DNA of 64,000 bases, from NCBI RefSeq assembly GCF_028640845.1, contig NC_080539.1:178710459-178774458 (forward strand), given 5' to 3'. Numbering within the stretch: position 1 is the stretch's first letter; every line of letters begins with the position of its first letter. This document shows, piece by piece, positions 1 through 13,142 of the stretch. The position numbers were made by a program, and so were the translations under genes. The notes beneath the pieces are model-generated. The model did no database searches, was not told where the DNA came from, and was given only the letters and a program-made list of their open reading frames with translations. This DNA comes from Ahaetulla prasina. Its lineage: Eukaryota; Chordata; Lepidosauria; Squamata; Colubridae.

Positions 1-3000
1 GTGATTCCTAATTCCCAACCAAGCCAATTTAGAAGTACTTAAAACTATTGTTTCACATTGAATGATTTTGGTGTCATGAATTCACCTTTTTGTTTGTTTT
101 TAATGAGACAAATTCCCAAGCTCTTAAATAGGACTTGTCTATGGACATCTTAAGGCACCATTTTTGAGTATATTTATCTAGGCAGGAAAGTTCATCAATC
201 TGTGGAGCTTCCATCCATATGTAATATCTAACTACTAAAATTGCAGTTCTATTGAGTTTAATAGGAATTGATTTAATGCCAACTATTAGTTCAGTTGTGG
301 GAGAAGCTCTGAATTCTGTTCTTAATTCATACCTGTCCAATTTCAGTGATATTTTAGGAGGATGAATGATTAAGCACAGTATTTCTACAATAAGATTGTG
401 ATCATGGCTATTGCAGAACTTGAAAAATATTAACTAACTTCCATATGACATTAATTCATTTTAATTAGGAATATAGTAAAAACAATAGTTATGAAGTCAA
501 CATACTTTTTATTTTTTGGAGAGTGATATTATCTTAGTGTAGCAGCCATTCTATTTACTTGAGGAAAAAGATATTGGTTCATTTTTGCTGTCTTTAGTTC
601 TAGTTTTTTTAAGCTGCCCAATTTATCTAGGCAATTAACAGTTAATATATTAAATATTGTGGTTTAATAGGAACTGTCCCTAAGGAAAAAGACATGTCTT
701 CATCATGAAACACAGTAAAGTCAAAACTGCAGTTCCATCTACCCAGTTTGCTACATTTATTTTTCAGAGAATCGAGTATATGTTTGACTTGATCCTATTA
801 AAGCCAATGGAATTTAAATGTGCTTAATATTGACTGGATTATATAGCATACTTTTAAGATAACTTCGTTTATATGACATACTTTAAAATTGTATCTTGCT
901 TGTATGTCTTGTCCATTCCAGTATCCAGAAAGAAAGAAGAAAGGAAAGACAATGGATCTTTATGTTCATACTATTTTAGAGGACACTTTATGGTATTTGA
1001 AGGCAATCGCAGTATTGATTGCTTTTCTATTTTCTCTGAATTTAGGCTTTCTTGGCGAATTTTATAAATATAGCAAGTTCCCTTTTGCAAAATAAAAATA
1101 ATTTACTATTCGTCCTGTTGATGTGAACATGAAAGATCCAAATTGAATTAACATTAAAAAGGCCTACTGAAAAAATATTCCATTAATTAAAATTCAACTG
1201 TTTGTGCCTAAGATACAGATTATCATTAAATTAAACAAGACATTGAGGCAGAAGAATTGAAAAGTTGAACAGCTAATCAGGAGATATTTTTCTCTTAATA
1301 GACACGTTACTGAATCACCTGCCTTTTACTTTTAAATGCTGCTAAAGTTTGTTGCATAACAACCCAGAGAAACCTGATTTGCTGTTTTAGAATAAAATTT
1401 GAAAGATTATTTGGGTATGGGAAGACAAATTATTATTTAGCTTTAAAGAGCAGGTGGTTAGAGGCATTATTTGGTAAGCGTGTCCCAATCTCAGCTTGCT
1501 GACCTTCAAACTAATTGTGTGTATGCATATGAACGACAGAAGGAAATAGAAAGAAATGCCAGTGGTTTTACTGGATAGGGTCTTCTGCCCCAATAACTTG
1601 TTAACTATTCCAGGAGAATATTCTTTCACAAGGTGTTTTGTTTTGTTTTTTTGGTATCACCAACAGATTCTGTGACCCTGCAGCAGAATGCACAAATGGA
1701 TTGAGCAGTATTGTCTACACACTGATTGGCATCTTCATATTTTCAGAGATACATTTTGTGCAATCCATCCTTTGCTATGCCAAGCCCTACTCTTCCCCCA
1801 TCTCTTATTTTTGGTAATTTTATTCCTCATCCCATCAGTGTTTCTAGAAGCCAATAATCTACTTTTAAGGTTTTTTTTTCTTAAAGAGCTTTGTAAATTA
1901 CTCAAGTATATAAAAAATTGGCTGCCCATTCTACTGTTACATCACAGATGCAGGACCCAACTTTTTCTTGAAGTAATGTATTAAAATATTAGTCATCAAT
2001 ACAGTCTTAAAAGTAATTGATGCCATTTAAATCTCATGAATAAGATTAATTTATGAGTGAGATAAATTTATGAATCAATGATACCTTGGTCAAATAAAAA
2101 TAAAACAGCATTTCTCACTTTTCTAAACCCTGTAAAACCATATAACATTTAAGCACTACCTATACAGTTTCACTACTGATCTTTAGAATTACATCATAAA
2201 GTCAATGCACAAAATTTTGTCTTACATAGTACTTTTGTACTGCGTCCCCTGCTTAAAGGGCAGTATTGTATTACTGGATGAAACAGTTTGGTATCCCCGT
2301 GGACTGCAGTTGTAGAAAAAGCATCTTTGATCAAAACTCTTTAAAATGTCTGAGGAAAACTGAATGTTTTGTTTACATGGGGAAAAGCATAGCATTGTCA
2401 TTTTAATTCATTTAATTTCCCCACTATTATTGCAGGATTGGAGGTGAAGGAATGAAGTTCTTGTTGCAGCTATTACCTAAATAGGAAGAAACAAATTTGC
2501 AGTATCATTAAAAGTAGCCCATAATATAATCCTTAGCAGAAGAAGCTATTTGAAAATTCCTGTGTATCAAACTGCTATAAAAGAGTCTAGTAGGAGAAAA
2601 TTAGCAATTCTAAATTCAGAGAAAATTCTGTTGAAAAATAATATAGTTATTGAGATTATATACATTTGTGGCAGTCAAAAGCAGGTTTCTACTACTGTTG
2701 GTTCTCTTGCCATTCATTTCTGTTCTTCGATGAGAATGTGAATTTTTCCCATTCTCTGCATTGTGATGCTTCATCTACTGCACTTACTGGAATTCTTGTA
2801 AGCAGCCATTAAAGGCACAAGATTTTTGACAGACAAGAAGATACAAACTGAATAAGAAACCAGTGTTCAGACTTTTCCATTTTAGGCTCTTTTGCTCAGT
2901 CAGTGGAGAAGGGTAAATTAAACTGTATTTTAAAGGGTAAAAAACAGCATTCCACCAAAGACTGTGACCTGCAATAGATCACAGTCTTTGGTGGAACAGA

Positions 3001-6000
3001 TCCTCCCAGGCATAGAAATGATGTGAGGCTTTACCAAGGGCTCCGCCAAAGTCACTTGAAATAAAGTAATTACTTCCCTCTGTAACAATCCAATTGTTAA
3101 ATCAACCTTATTCTCCATTATTATAGAATTAAGATTGGCTGCTACTTTGTTGTATCACTTAAAAGCTAAATTTGGAACACACTGACACATACTTTGCCCA
3201 ACACTGTACCCAGGCTTTTGTGCTTCCTGCACATCTTGTTCTATGCTTGGAAATTGTTCTCCTTTGTTTAAATATTCTATTGTATATGAATAAATACACA
3301 TATGGCTGCAGTAGCTTTGTTATAACACACATACACACCCAAATTTAAAAGAGAGACTACTGGTAGTTGTTCTAAAGCCAAACAGGTGTGCTATTGTCGG
3401 GTAATTTGAAATGTCCCTTTACATAGCTCTCCAATTCTGACAAGTACAATTAGTACAGTTACAGTACAGTCAATGGCACTGCTGGCAAGAGCTGATAGAG
3501 TGGTCAATACTATCTGCAAAGCTACAAGGTATTATTACTCAGGAATCTTATTTCTGATAGTTACCACTCTGGTTCTCAGCTACATGAAGTAAGAATTGAT
3601 GCTATGAATAGCAGAGGTTCTTGGCACCTGTTGTTTCTTCTGGCTGTCAGTAGCTTCACATTCAACAGGTGCAACTTTTCCTATTACTGTCTTCTGGCCA
3701 GTTTTGCAGTAGATGAAGTCTCTGAGCCACATAGTAATAGAATCGCCTTACTGGAAACATTGTTTGATTTCTGGAGTAATTTAGAGAGGAAGGTTGCATT
3801 AGTCATGAGTATTTAAGACCTGCATCTTAAGGAAAATGGTTTGAGAGGGAATTTCTGAAATGTGTTTTAAATGAAACTTTCTTTCACTTTAGGTTTAGTA
3901 TATTGGTGGACAAGTATGTGATAATTTCTCACATCAGGCTTCCTTTAAATGAAACCAGCAATCGTGAAAGAAAGGACTCTTTGACTCTTTCCCTTGGGGT
4001 GGTTTCTCTTTGAAATGGCCTCCTTTTGCTTTCTGTCCAAGCTCTCTATTGCAACCACTTTGGTACACCTGGGGAAAAAACTACATGTTATTGTAAGGTA
4101 TATCCCATAGACACGGAAGGAAAATGGGAAAGTACAACTTCCCTATGGCCAGGCTGGCAATCAGTCTTAGTGAAGGAAAGATCTGAATTCATAGCTTTCT
4201 CTTTTCACCTTTGGCTCAATCAATTCATCCAGTTAGCTGGCTGAGTTCTCAGCAGTTTTCCAGTGGCAGGGGGCAATACATCACCCTTGAGATAGTAATG
4301 GAACGACAATGGCAGCATTACTGGTAGGGAAGGACAATGGAACTGTAGCAATTCAAGACATTTCAAAGGGAATGTGTGTGTGGGGCCAGAGGAATGAATC
4401 ATCACCCAACCCTAAATCCCTCCCCCAAAACCCTGAATGATCACTGGTGATCTAAAGAATACTTTGGGAAAACAGTGTCTTCTGTTGACAATTTAAAGGC
4501 ATCCTCCCATTCCATCCTAGCCCCCTCTTTTCTGCCCGATTATCTACTTAAATTTTCAGTAAAAGAAGAGCTGCCAAAGTGGTAGGGATAACTATCCACT
4601 GTGGAACAAACTAGCTGCTAAATCAATTACAAGCATCTTGCTCTAGAGTTGCTTATTAGACCAAGGTGTGATCCCTGCTCTTCCACTGGATTTACCTTAG
4701 AGGCATTTCCATGTATTATTAAAACCTTTGTCTTTCTTTTGCTGAGTGGTAATAGAAGTAATGGAGTGGGGGATTCTTACAAACATATTGTTAAATCAAA
4801 TATATAGCTGGTTGAAAAAAATCTGGACAATGCCTAGATGGCAGCAGAGTTACAATAGAGATTTCTTAGCTATTTCTTCCATGTAGTGGATTTTTGTTAC
4901 CCAGAGTGTCTCTAAGGGAGTCTCCTCCTTTTTCCAATGATGATGATATGTCTTCAGCACTGAATGCCTCCCCTTTTTTTGTGGGACAGCTCTGACTAAA
5001 ATTTTCCACCCTTCTTAAAAGCAACTTATCTGCAATTAACAACTTAATGCTTTAATTGCACTGATGTATGTTCTCGGCCATATGTTTATTAAAATATAAG
5101 TGTGAGTGTATGTTTTCCAATACTGGTATTTGTTTTCTCCAATTTTCTATCTTATGTTTTTTTAAAGAACATTTAAAATGAACAATGATGTGTGCTGAGA
5201 AAGAAAACATGGGTGACTAAAAGCCTGGGCCGTGTAACCCCTTGCCACCCACCCGTTCTATGAAACCCATTCTAGGAAAGTTAAACCCTTGTGAGTGTAG
5301 AAGGGAATCTGTGCTCCCACCGTGAATTTTTAAGAACTGAGGACTCAAAGAGTAAAGCTAAAATTAGGCAAATTCTTAAACAAAAAATAAGACTGGGAAA
5401 TCAATTACATTCTCTTTTTATGTTATCACAAAACATTTAAAACAGTAAAACTGACTCCTATTCTTGAATAGTCTTTTCATTAACAGTGGGAAAAAAAATA
5501 TATCAATTGTTTTAGGGGTCTCTTCCAGAAAAGTAATGGGGTGGGTTAAAAAAATGGGAAAGGTATTCAATGATGAGTTTGTATATATTTATTTATGCTT
5601 AATTTAATGGGATTGTGTAAATACAGCAAGCAAGTAGTTTGGGGATTATTTATCTGTGACTATACCTCTGTGAATGGGTGGGGAATTTAAATCTTGGGAG
5701 GGTTGAGATCAAATAGAGAAAAAGACAAAAAAAAAATTACAAGCGCTTGATACTAGATAGTACCCAATCTGATTTTTTTTTTCATTCTTTATCGACAAAC
5801 TGTTATGGTAATGGGTAGAACTTGGTTTCTTGTCCAGTGATGACCTGATTTACATAAATAAGAAGAATAAAAAGATTGTTGTGTTTTGTTGTATTTTCCT
5901 CTTCAGATTTTTCCCTCTCTCTTTTTTAACAAAAAACCAAAACAAAACATTGGTGCTGCTTCAGTGCTGAAGATGGATTTACTTCTGCAGCCGAGAAAAC

Positions 6001-6100
6001 AAACAAAAAAGCTTTCCCATTCTGGGCTACTGGGAAATTCAGGACCTGGTTCTACGGTGAAAACAAAAACAAGCAAAATAATAATAATAATAAACGTTGC
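1..6100. other. AT-rich non-coding stretch without recognisable gene
   Basis: No open frame longer than about 100 codons and no recognisable family in any frame. Composition is AT-rich and looks like ordinary intergenic or intronic vertebrate DNA. The only clear structure is the hairpin at 2950-2996, annotated separately. Nothing else can be supported. Confidence 0.7.
2950..2996. repeat. Perfect 18-bp inverted repeat with 11-nt loop
   Basis: The left arm (2950-2967, ttccaccaaagactgtga) is exactly complementary to the right arm (2979-2996), with an 11-nt spacer. Pairing stops at the first base outside the arms. No flanking target duplication or larger element was recognised. It could be a very short foldback element or a transcribed hairpin; the sequence does not decide. 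Confidence 0.8.
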
Positions 6101-6119
6101 TTCTCAGAAGTGTTTGGCC

Positions 6120-7640
6120 ATTTGACTTTGTCTGAGCTTGCTGACCGTCTCCCCCCACCCAAGCAGCCTCCCCTTTCCTTTTTTTTTTTCTTGACGAGTT
6201 TCTGCGTCCGCACCACCGCCCAGGTGTGCGAGGACCCAAGACAGGGGTCGGGGGCGGCGATTATCCGTGCTCCGAATCCCACAGTCCCGTCGCCTTGTCA
6301 GCCAAACCCGCATTTACAGGCAGCCGCAGCCGGCTCCTTTTGTTAACCGCTCTGAGAGTTGTCAGCCTCTTGCTGCAGAAAACGCAGGCTGTCCCTCGAG
6401 TCGAGTCTTTATTAAGGGAGGACTTGCTCCACCCCCAACCAAGTTTTAAGTGCGACCCGGTCCACCTTCTCAAATGGCTACACGGTAGAGCCTATGAACT
6501 GAATGCTGAAAACAAAAACACGGAGAGTGGGAATATTAACGGAGTTGGGTTATACACAGGCATTTTGACTGCATTGGATTTTTGCCCCATCTCTGGGAAT
6601 GAACTTGAACTTGATGCCTGTCACTTAAATCCAGTTGGGGAGCTTGGCGGGACCGCCTTGACAAGCCTGTTGTGTCGCCTGAGCTCCAGCAAGGGAACAA
6701 AACCTCCGGCCGAAGGGCTTGTGGAGGCGATTGGGGGTGGGGGAAGGAAGATAAGAACCCGAATTTAACCTTGTTTACTTTCTGCAGAGCCCAGCTTTGA
6801 ATCGAAGCGAGTGACGCAGGAGTAATTCCAACTGAGTTCGATTAGTTTTATTCCCAAAACTGGAATCGTTTGGATTTTTTTTTCAGTAGATGGGAATAGG
6901 ATTGAACACCTTGTTAGAGCAATCCTTTATTGCGAATTTAAAGGCGTTGGATTCTCTGGAATTGACACCTGCGCCAAGATGCTTCAAAAGCCTTCGGGTT
7001 TTTTTTGCTTTCCCTTGGAGTTAAATAAAAGATTTGAGTCGTATTGTCGGCTGCCTTTAGATTAACTCGGCAATATCACCGAGTGATACTGCAAGATATT
7101 TTCTCACAACGGAAATGGCCCCTATGAAGTGAAATGAATCCTTACTCATTTTTAGACATCTTTCGAGGGGAGGGCATGTGACTTTCACGAGTAAATAAAA
7201 TTGTTAAATGGACATGATCCACCAATGAGAAAGAGGCCCCAATGTATTATTTTCCACTGAAATTAATAATACGGGCGTATGGGTGTGAATAAAGTCGTAC
7301 TCTGCTCATTTGAAAAGAAAAGTGGTGGTGGGAGGGAAGAAACCCAGTTCAGCCCTAGGACTGTAGTTTGGCGGTTCAATCAGATTGTGCAGAGCGTTAA
7401 GCCCAAGAGACCAAGCCCAGTAAACTGCCGCATCGGGATGTCTGCCAAAGAAAACCTTTTGCATTTCAAGGCGAGGGTAAGTTGAGGGCAAAGACTGAAG
7501 GAAGCTTTCAGTTTTCATTTCAACGAAGATGTTCATCTTAATCCTCCTCCCGGTTTCGCGGTTTACCTTTTTATTGCTCAGTGTCCCAAATAGCGGAGTG
7601 GGGGGAGAGAGAGGAGGGAACTCCTCAAGTTTTATTTGAA
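6120..7640. promoter_or_regulatory. CpG-rich island 1 (candidate promoter or conserved regulatory region)
   Basis: CpG dinucleotides are dense at about 6200-6480 and more spread to about 7640, in sharp contrast to CpG-poor flanks. No repeat family is recognised inside. Non-repetitive blocks such as 6960-7250 look constrained, with homeodomain-like TTAAAT and TAAATAAAA words. A pyrimidine tract ending tttctgcag at 6780-6788 could be a splice acceptor, but no exon could be established. A 180-codon frame at 6226-6768 has no recognisable domain and is probably chance. An unmethylated island of a nearby gene is an inference. Confidence 0.5.
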
Positions 7641-8047
7641 AGTGCATCATAGGACTGATGTCATCTACTTTGATGTTCTTGGAAATGCATTTTGTAACAA
7701 GTTTATTAAAAGGCCCTTAGCGAAAGGGTGAAAGCCTTTTTAAAGAAGAGGAAGAAAATATGACCAAACGAAGGGCAAATATTTGGAATAACAAATTTGT
7801 ATTGCATACACATACCGTTTCAATTCTAAACAAAATAATATGCAAATATTTAAATGGCTACATTTTTTATTGTTCTAATGGGAGGGGAGTGCGGAAGAAA
7901 CCAGAACATTTCACTACTTTTCAATGAACTGTTATTCCTGTTGCAAATGAATTTTCTGCAAAAATTCCTGATGCATCTGTGCAATCTTTGCCAAATCTGC
8001 TTCCCTGAGATATTCAGTTATAACTCCTTCCTATCATTCTTGCGCAG

Positions 8048-8295
8048 CATGGGCTATGATTAAGGATGATGGAAGATGTAGTCCAGCAATCTGTAGGATA
8101 CTGTGCCAAAATCCAGTCATTCACCCTTCCTTTCTTTTTTTCTTTGAATAATCCCGAGCCCAGTGTTCCAAATCAACTTGTTCCAAACTGGGGTTTCCAG
8201 CTATGACGGACTACAACTCTCATAATCCCCACTCAACAATCCTTTCCCGGAACTGAAGTCCAACATGGTTGGCGGGCACCAAGATAATGGGATGT
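8048..8295. repeat. Degraded interspersed repeat (ctacaactc family)
   Basis: The segment carries words such as gatgtagtccagca and gactacaactctcataat, typical of very common old dispersed repeats in reptile genomes. Similar decayed copies appear near 10520, 11260, 15740 and 30150. Ends and superfamily cannot be fixed by eye; a hAT-type non-autonomous origin is possible. Confidence 0.4.
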
Positions 8296-10432
8296 TGGAA
8301 CGCTTTTCTTGAGGTGTAAAGTTTTGTAGACTTGATACTTTCTTAAATGGGTTAGTTAATGAAAACGAATCCTGTGTAGAACTTCATAGAAAGAAGTTCT
8401 TTTGTGACTGAGAAATAATTCTTTTAAACTTGCAGCATAATAGCACCTCCTACTAGGCAGGGAGAGAATGTCTCTTTCCCATGCAAATTTTGCCACTGTA
8501 GCACATAGAACAGGAGAAACAGAATCAAAAGTACACCAAAGAATGAAATATTTTTTATCCAGAGTTAATTGCCCCTTAGACTGTGATCCTCAGCATAGTG
8601 AGGTCATAAAGTATACATTAGGGATTTATAGTGGTATTTGACAATATTGTGACAATATAAAACTGCCTTCATTCCTGAAAGGATATAGAGTTGTTTGGGT
8701 GAGTCTAGAAAAGGCTTCAAATCAATAAAGGGGGAATGGCCATAATACCAAAGCAAGCTGTAGAGCAGAGCAGTGTGGATTGTTGAAACCTTAAAACAGG
8801 TGGCAGCAACCAGCTGAATGGGGCTCATCTCCATCTCTAAACTGGACCCAATTACTATTTGAATAGGAGATCACAAGATACCCCAGGGCTATAGATTATA
8901 CTGTGAAGTTGACTAAAAACCTCAGAAGGCAATTGTATTGCTGCCAAGGGCCATGTTGCCAGGAGCTGAGTTCCAATTAATGGAAATTTTACTTTTACTG
9001 AAAAAGTTGAGGTAGATGAGGCAAAAGCAGTTTGGATGTTTGAATAAGTAAAATACAGTCTTGACTTCTTGTGACAGAATTGGGTCAAGAGTTCACCATC
9101 TAAAACAGACTATGCTCTTAAGCTTTTCTAGTAACTATTCAGCTTTTGTACTTACAGTAAATGCCCTCCTATGTGATGGCAGTCTAAGAACTCTTATCTA
9201 GCCAAATTTAATCTTGACTTAAGTGGAATCCAGGACTGATTTCCAAGGAGAACTTGGCCAAGATTATCTTTAGTTAAATTGGAGAACGATTATATAAAGA
9301 GAGTTAGAATAAAATTTTGATTTACATGTGGTGCCCTCAGTGTTACAATTTTAAACACGTTTATCCAGAAATGAGTTTATTTCTGAATAGGCATACACTA
9401 AACTGTTATTTTCTCTGTTTGAAGTGGCAATGTGATCATTAAAGCTTTGCCTTAATGTATATAGCTATAAGCAGCCTTTTGTTCCTTAAAAACCTCAGGG
9501 AAAACTCTCCTCTAGGCTTAACTTGAACTTAGCTTTGTAAGGTTTCCTTGTAAATAGTTTCACTGAGTGATGTCATGAACAGCCAGTTTGAAATAATTAG
9601 GAATTTTGCTTTCATTGTTTGAGAAAATACTTATTTTCTAAGATGTACATTCCATTGGAATCAATGACATTTACTGCTTTGTCAATCTGTTTGCAAGGAA
9701 GACAAAAGATTGAAAGCTTGGATTCACCAAGTGTTTATTTTATCACTGACTTTAGTGGAGCAAATCAATCCTCTATTCCTCCTCCCCCAAACACAGGCAA
9801 AAGTGTGCTGTAACATATAATTTATATTTGAGTAGTCCCACTCAGTTCTATCTGACATGTCTTACAATATGTGCCTCTGGTACATAGCCTTATATTTATT
9901 ACTATTATAAAAGAGTTATCTGAAGAACTGTATCAATCAATTAAACACTCATAATTTCCATTGTCTTAAATAAGGGAAAAGATGATGTGGCTTAATTATT
10001 CCACTTCAGAAAAATGTTAATGTCTTATTTTCATTAGAAAAATATGATCAAATGAATTTTGTTTATTACTGATTTTAAATAGTTCAATTAAACTACACCT
10101 TATCTGAGATAATGAAAAAATGTTGAATAAATTGCACTATATATAACCTAAGACTGCAGAGCTATGCAGATTTACTTGGAAATAAACATAATTATTGTTG
10201 CTGGGATTTGTATGATGATTAAATCAGAACAGTATATTAAAGAGGCTAAAATTAGACTTAAACTTTAAAAAACGTGTGCCTCTCAGCTCCATCCATTAAA
10301 ATCCAACTTTACCAACAAGTTTTCCGTTCCCTTAGAACAGTCCATTAACAATATGTGAAGACTATCAAATAAAACTGTAAGCTGTAACACCTTTTAGATT
10401 ATTTCTAGCTCTATATATCAGTTATTACCTTG

Positions 10433-10488
10433 GGGGAGAGGGGAGAGAGGGAGGGAGGGAGGGAGAGAGAGAGGGGGGAGGAGAGAGT
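10433..10488. repeat. Purine-rich GGGA/GA simple repeat
   Basis: Imperfect tract of gggagagagg and gagggaggga units, purine-only over about 55 bases on the plus strand. Confidence 0.9.
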
Positions 10489-10519
10489 AGAATGCAAAGA
10501 TTTCTCACTACCACATAAA

Positions 10520-10625
10520 ATTATGTTCTCAAACCAGCACCCTCCAGATATTTTAGATTATAAACCCCATAATTCACAGCCATAATGGTCTCAGCTACAG
10601 ATAAGTACAGAGGTATTGGTACAGG
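10520..10625. repeat. Degraded interspersed repeat fragment
   Basis: Contains ccctccagatattttagatt and cccataattcacagccataatgg, a decayed version of the same ctacaactc-type dispersed repeat seen near 8.2 kb. Boundaries are approximate. Confidence 0.4.
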
Positions 10626-12005
10626 CAACCATCATGAAGTTTATAAATGGTGATGAAATCTAGTTCAACCCCAATTTCCTTTGCAAGATAGAAGGGAAGG
10701 TGCACTTTTCATTTTTATCCTGCTGAAACTGGTTTCCAGGATTAGCATACTCTTTTAGCTGCTTCCCCCAATGGTCTCCCCTGGATATTTATTGGGGCCC
10801 TGTATCTTCTTAAAAACGGATTGTCCAATTTAAACCTGCAAGACTTGGCACAGTGCCAATAGAAATGGCTGCAAATTTAGATAGCAACTTTTATGGAACC
10901 CAGTGGGATTTTACTTCCATGACAATATAGAAGGTGGGAGAGAAGCAGCAGGGAAAAGGAAAACTGAATGAAACTCCAGACAAGAAGGTTCCTGAGCTTG
11001 CCTGCATCTCATTTTACAACTATAGACTAAAAGAGCCAGTGATTCGTTTTAAGAACTACTGTCTCCAATATGCAAACTTCTGCATCTCTCTGCAAAATAC
11101 TCTTTCTCCTGAATAGAGATATGGCATAATTCCTGGAAGTTTTGTTCTGACCCCTGCACTATTGCTAGAAATTTCCAGTGAAATTAGTCCTTGGTAAGAG
11201 GGTGTCTGGATTCTATACCCAGGTACAAATCAATTGGACATACTTAGAGAGGTCTGGTGCTGTTAAGTATGACTACAGCAGACTGGCCTTCAACTCTCAT
11301 AAATCTTAATCATCATGCCCAAAGCAAGGGCAAGCAATCTTAGATCTAGGGCCCCACACCGCTTAAACCAAAATCATGTTTCTTGGGGACATATAAATAT
11401 CCTTACTTTGACCTATTTTATACAATCATCTATCCACACATCCATTCCCTGTGCCTTATTAAGTGTAACTATCACACCCCACCTCTTCAACTTGCCCATT
11501 GCTAAAGTTCCTGGAGAATTTTGTTAGTTTAGTAAATAATGGTTTCTCTAGCCTAATCTTAGCAGACAGAACCTGTCATTTGAACCTGTTATTTGTAGTC
11601 AAAGCAGTATGTTTAAAACTGGGTGATGTCATAAGTCTGACTTAATCTTCAAGAGCTCTTATTGAAGACTCCTGCTGTCATCTGATGGCTAACATGGAAA
11701 GATGAATATTTTCAATGTATGAATTCCTTGTTTTTAACAGTTAGGGAACAGTCAGTATTGTTTTGTTTTCTCATCTCCAGGAATAAACTTTGTTTAGAAA
11801 GGCAATGTACCAATGCCTGTTTCTAATTGCTACAAATGGGTTGGTCTTTGAAAACATCCATGCTTACTTAACATGCTCCTTTGGGAGCTTGTGGTTTACA
11901 TTTCCATAGATATCTTTATGTGACTCAAGAAAGTTGAAATACTTTATCACCCACTTTCTGGATAAACCTTAAACCAAAAGATTTTTTTTCTTATCAGGTT
12001 TGTGG

Positions 12006-12027
12006 AAAAGCTTTCTAGAAAGCTTTT
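12006..12027. repeat. 22-bp perfect palindrome
   Basis: Arms aaaagctttct and agaaagctttt meet with no spacer around a central TCTAGA. Isolated; no surrounding element was recognised. Confidence 0.75.
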
Positions 12028-12477
12028 TCTGTCGGTAACTGAGAAGCAATCCAATGTTAATAATAAACCAAATGTAGATACATCAAATTACTTGCAAGAT
12101 AATATAAGCAAATCTTTGGATTTTTACATGCTTCCTTTTTTATTTCAAGGAAGCACCTGAAATCCCAACTGGCAAAGCCTGTAGTTCAGCCCACATTCTT
12201 TCCAGTTTGAATTGGTTTTTAATGTTTTTATTAGTTTTGAACCGTCATCTTTTATTGTTGGGTGTCATGCTTTAATGAGCAGAAAGGGAAGGAGGAACAC
12301 ACACACACAAGAAATTAGTAGATTTCAGTCCCCTTGAAAACTGTTGTTTTTTTGTGTCTAGATGTAAATCTGACTGTAAAAGTAAAAACAACCAATATCC
12401 TTCTGTCTTACAAATGAAATTACCCTAGTGTCTACTTCCACTGGCAAATTTGCTAAGAAAAAGAAGCTATGTATTGG

Positions 12478-12650
12478 CTGAAGTCCAACTGAGTGATTTT
12501 GGACTAATCAGTCTCCCTCAGCCCAAAAGGATTGTTGTTGCTGTTGGGGAAAAGGGAGGAGGAAGTGGTAGGTAGGCTGCCCTGAGCTTCTGATCGAAAA
12601 ATGGGATACAATCAAACAAAGCAAATAAATAATAATTTATGATAAAATAA
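12478..12650 (+). mobile_element. tRNA-derived SINE fragment (3' part)
   Basis: It matches in order the body of the SINE seen on the minus strand at 43.9-44.1 kb: a gattttggactaatcagtctc-like block, ccctcagccc, gttgttgctgttgggg, aggaggaag, then a gggatacaa tail running into AAAT-rich sequence. The tRNA-like head is missing or decayed. An old, inactive copy. Confidence 0.6.
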
Positions 12651-13142
12651 TAAAGAAAAGCTAAGCATGGGATGTTTGTTTTGCCCTTTAGATGACATTG
12701 GGACCATGGGTTTGCTTCCTTTCAGAGAAAGGTAAAGGGGCAATAACTACAATTAAACTGAATTTTGGATCCAGTGTTTTTAGGAATCAGCAAGTCAAGG
12801 ATCCTTATTATTCATTTTAAGCAATGCAGCCAAAAGTATTCCTGAATAAAAGGATGTTCTGGGATCAGCTTGCCACTGAATTGGGTGACCTGCTCAGAAT
12901 CTCAGGAATGCGAACAATGGGATCTCCCTAAGATTTTAAGACAGGAGATGCAATAAGATTTGTGAAATATATGGCAAACTGTGACACTAATATAATAATA
13001 ACCTTGTTATTGGGAACATCCAATATTCATCTTGGAAAGATTGCTCTACCGAAAACAGAACGATCTTACTACATTTATTTTCACTGCAGATAAGTCGTTT
13101 AGGCTTCCTGTTAGGGTTTGCATAACAATAATCATATCTTAA

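Larger units (their letters stand above)
8300..12470. other. Non-coding stretch with minor repeats
   Basis: No gene is recognised. It contains a GGGA-type array, old dispersed-repeat fragments near 10520 and 11260, and a short perfect palindrome at 12006. The rest looks single-copy. Confidence 0.6.

Noticed and set aside
6226..6768. 180-codon open frame in CpG island 1
   Set aside because: No recognisable domain, overlapping frames on both strands, and the frame is expected to be long because of GC-rich composition.
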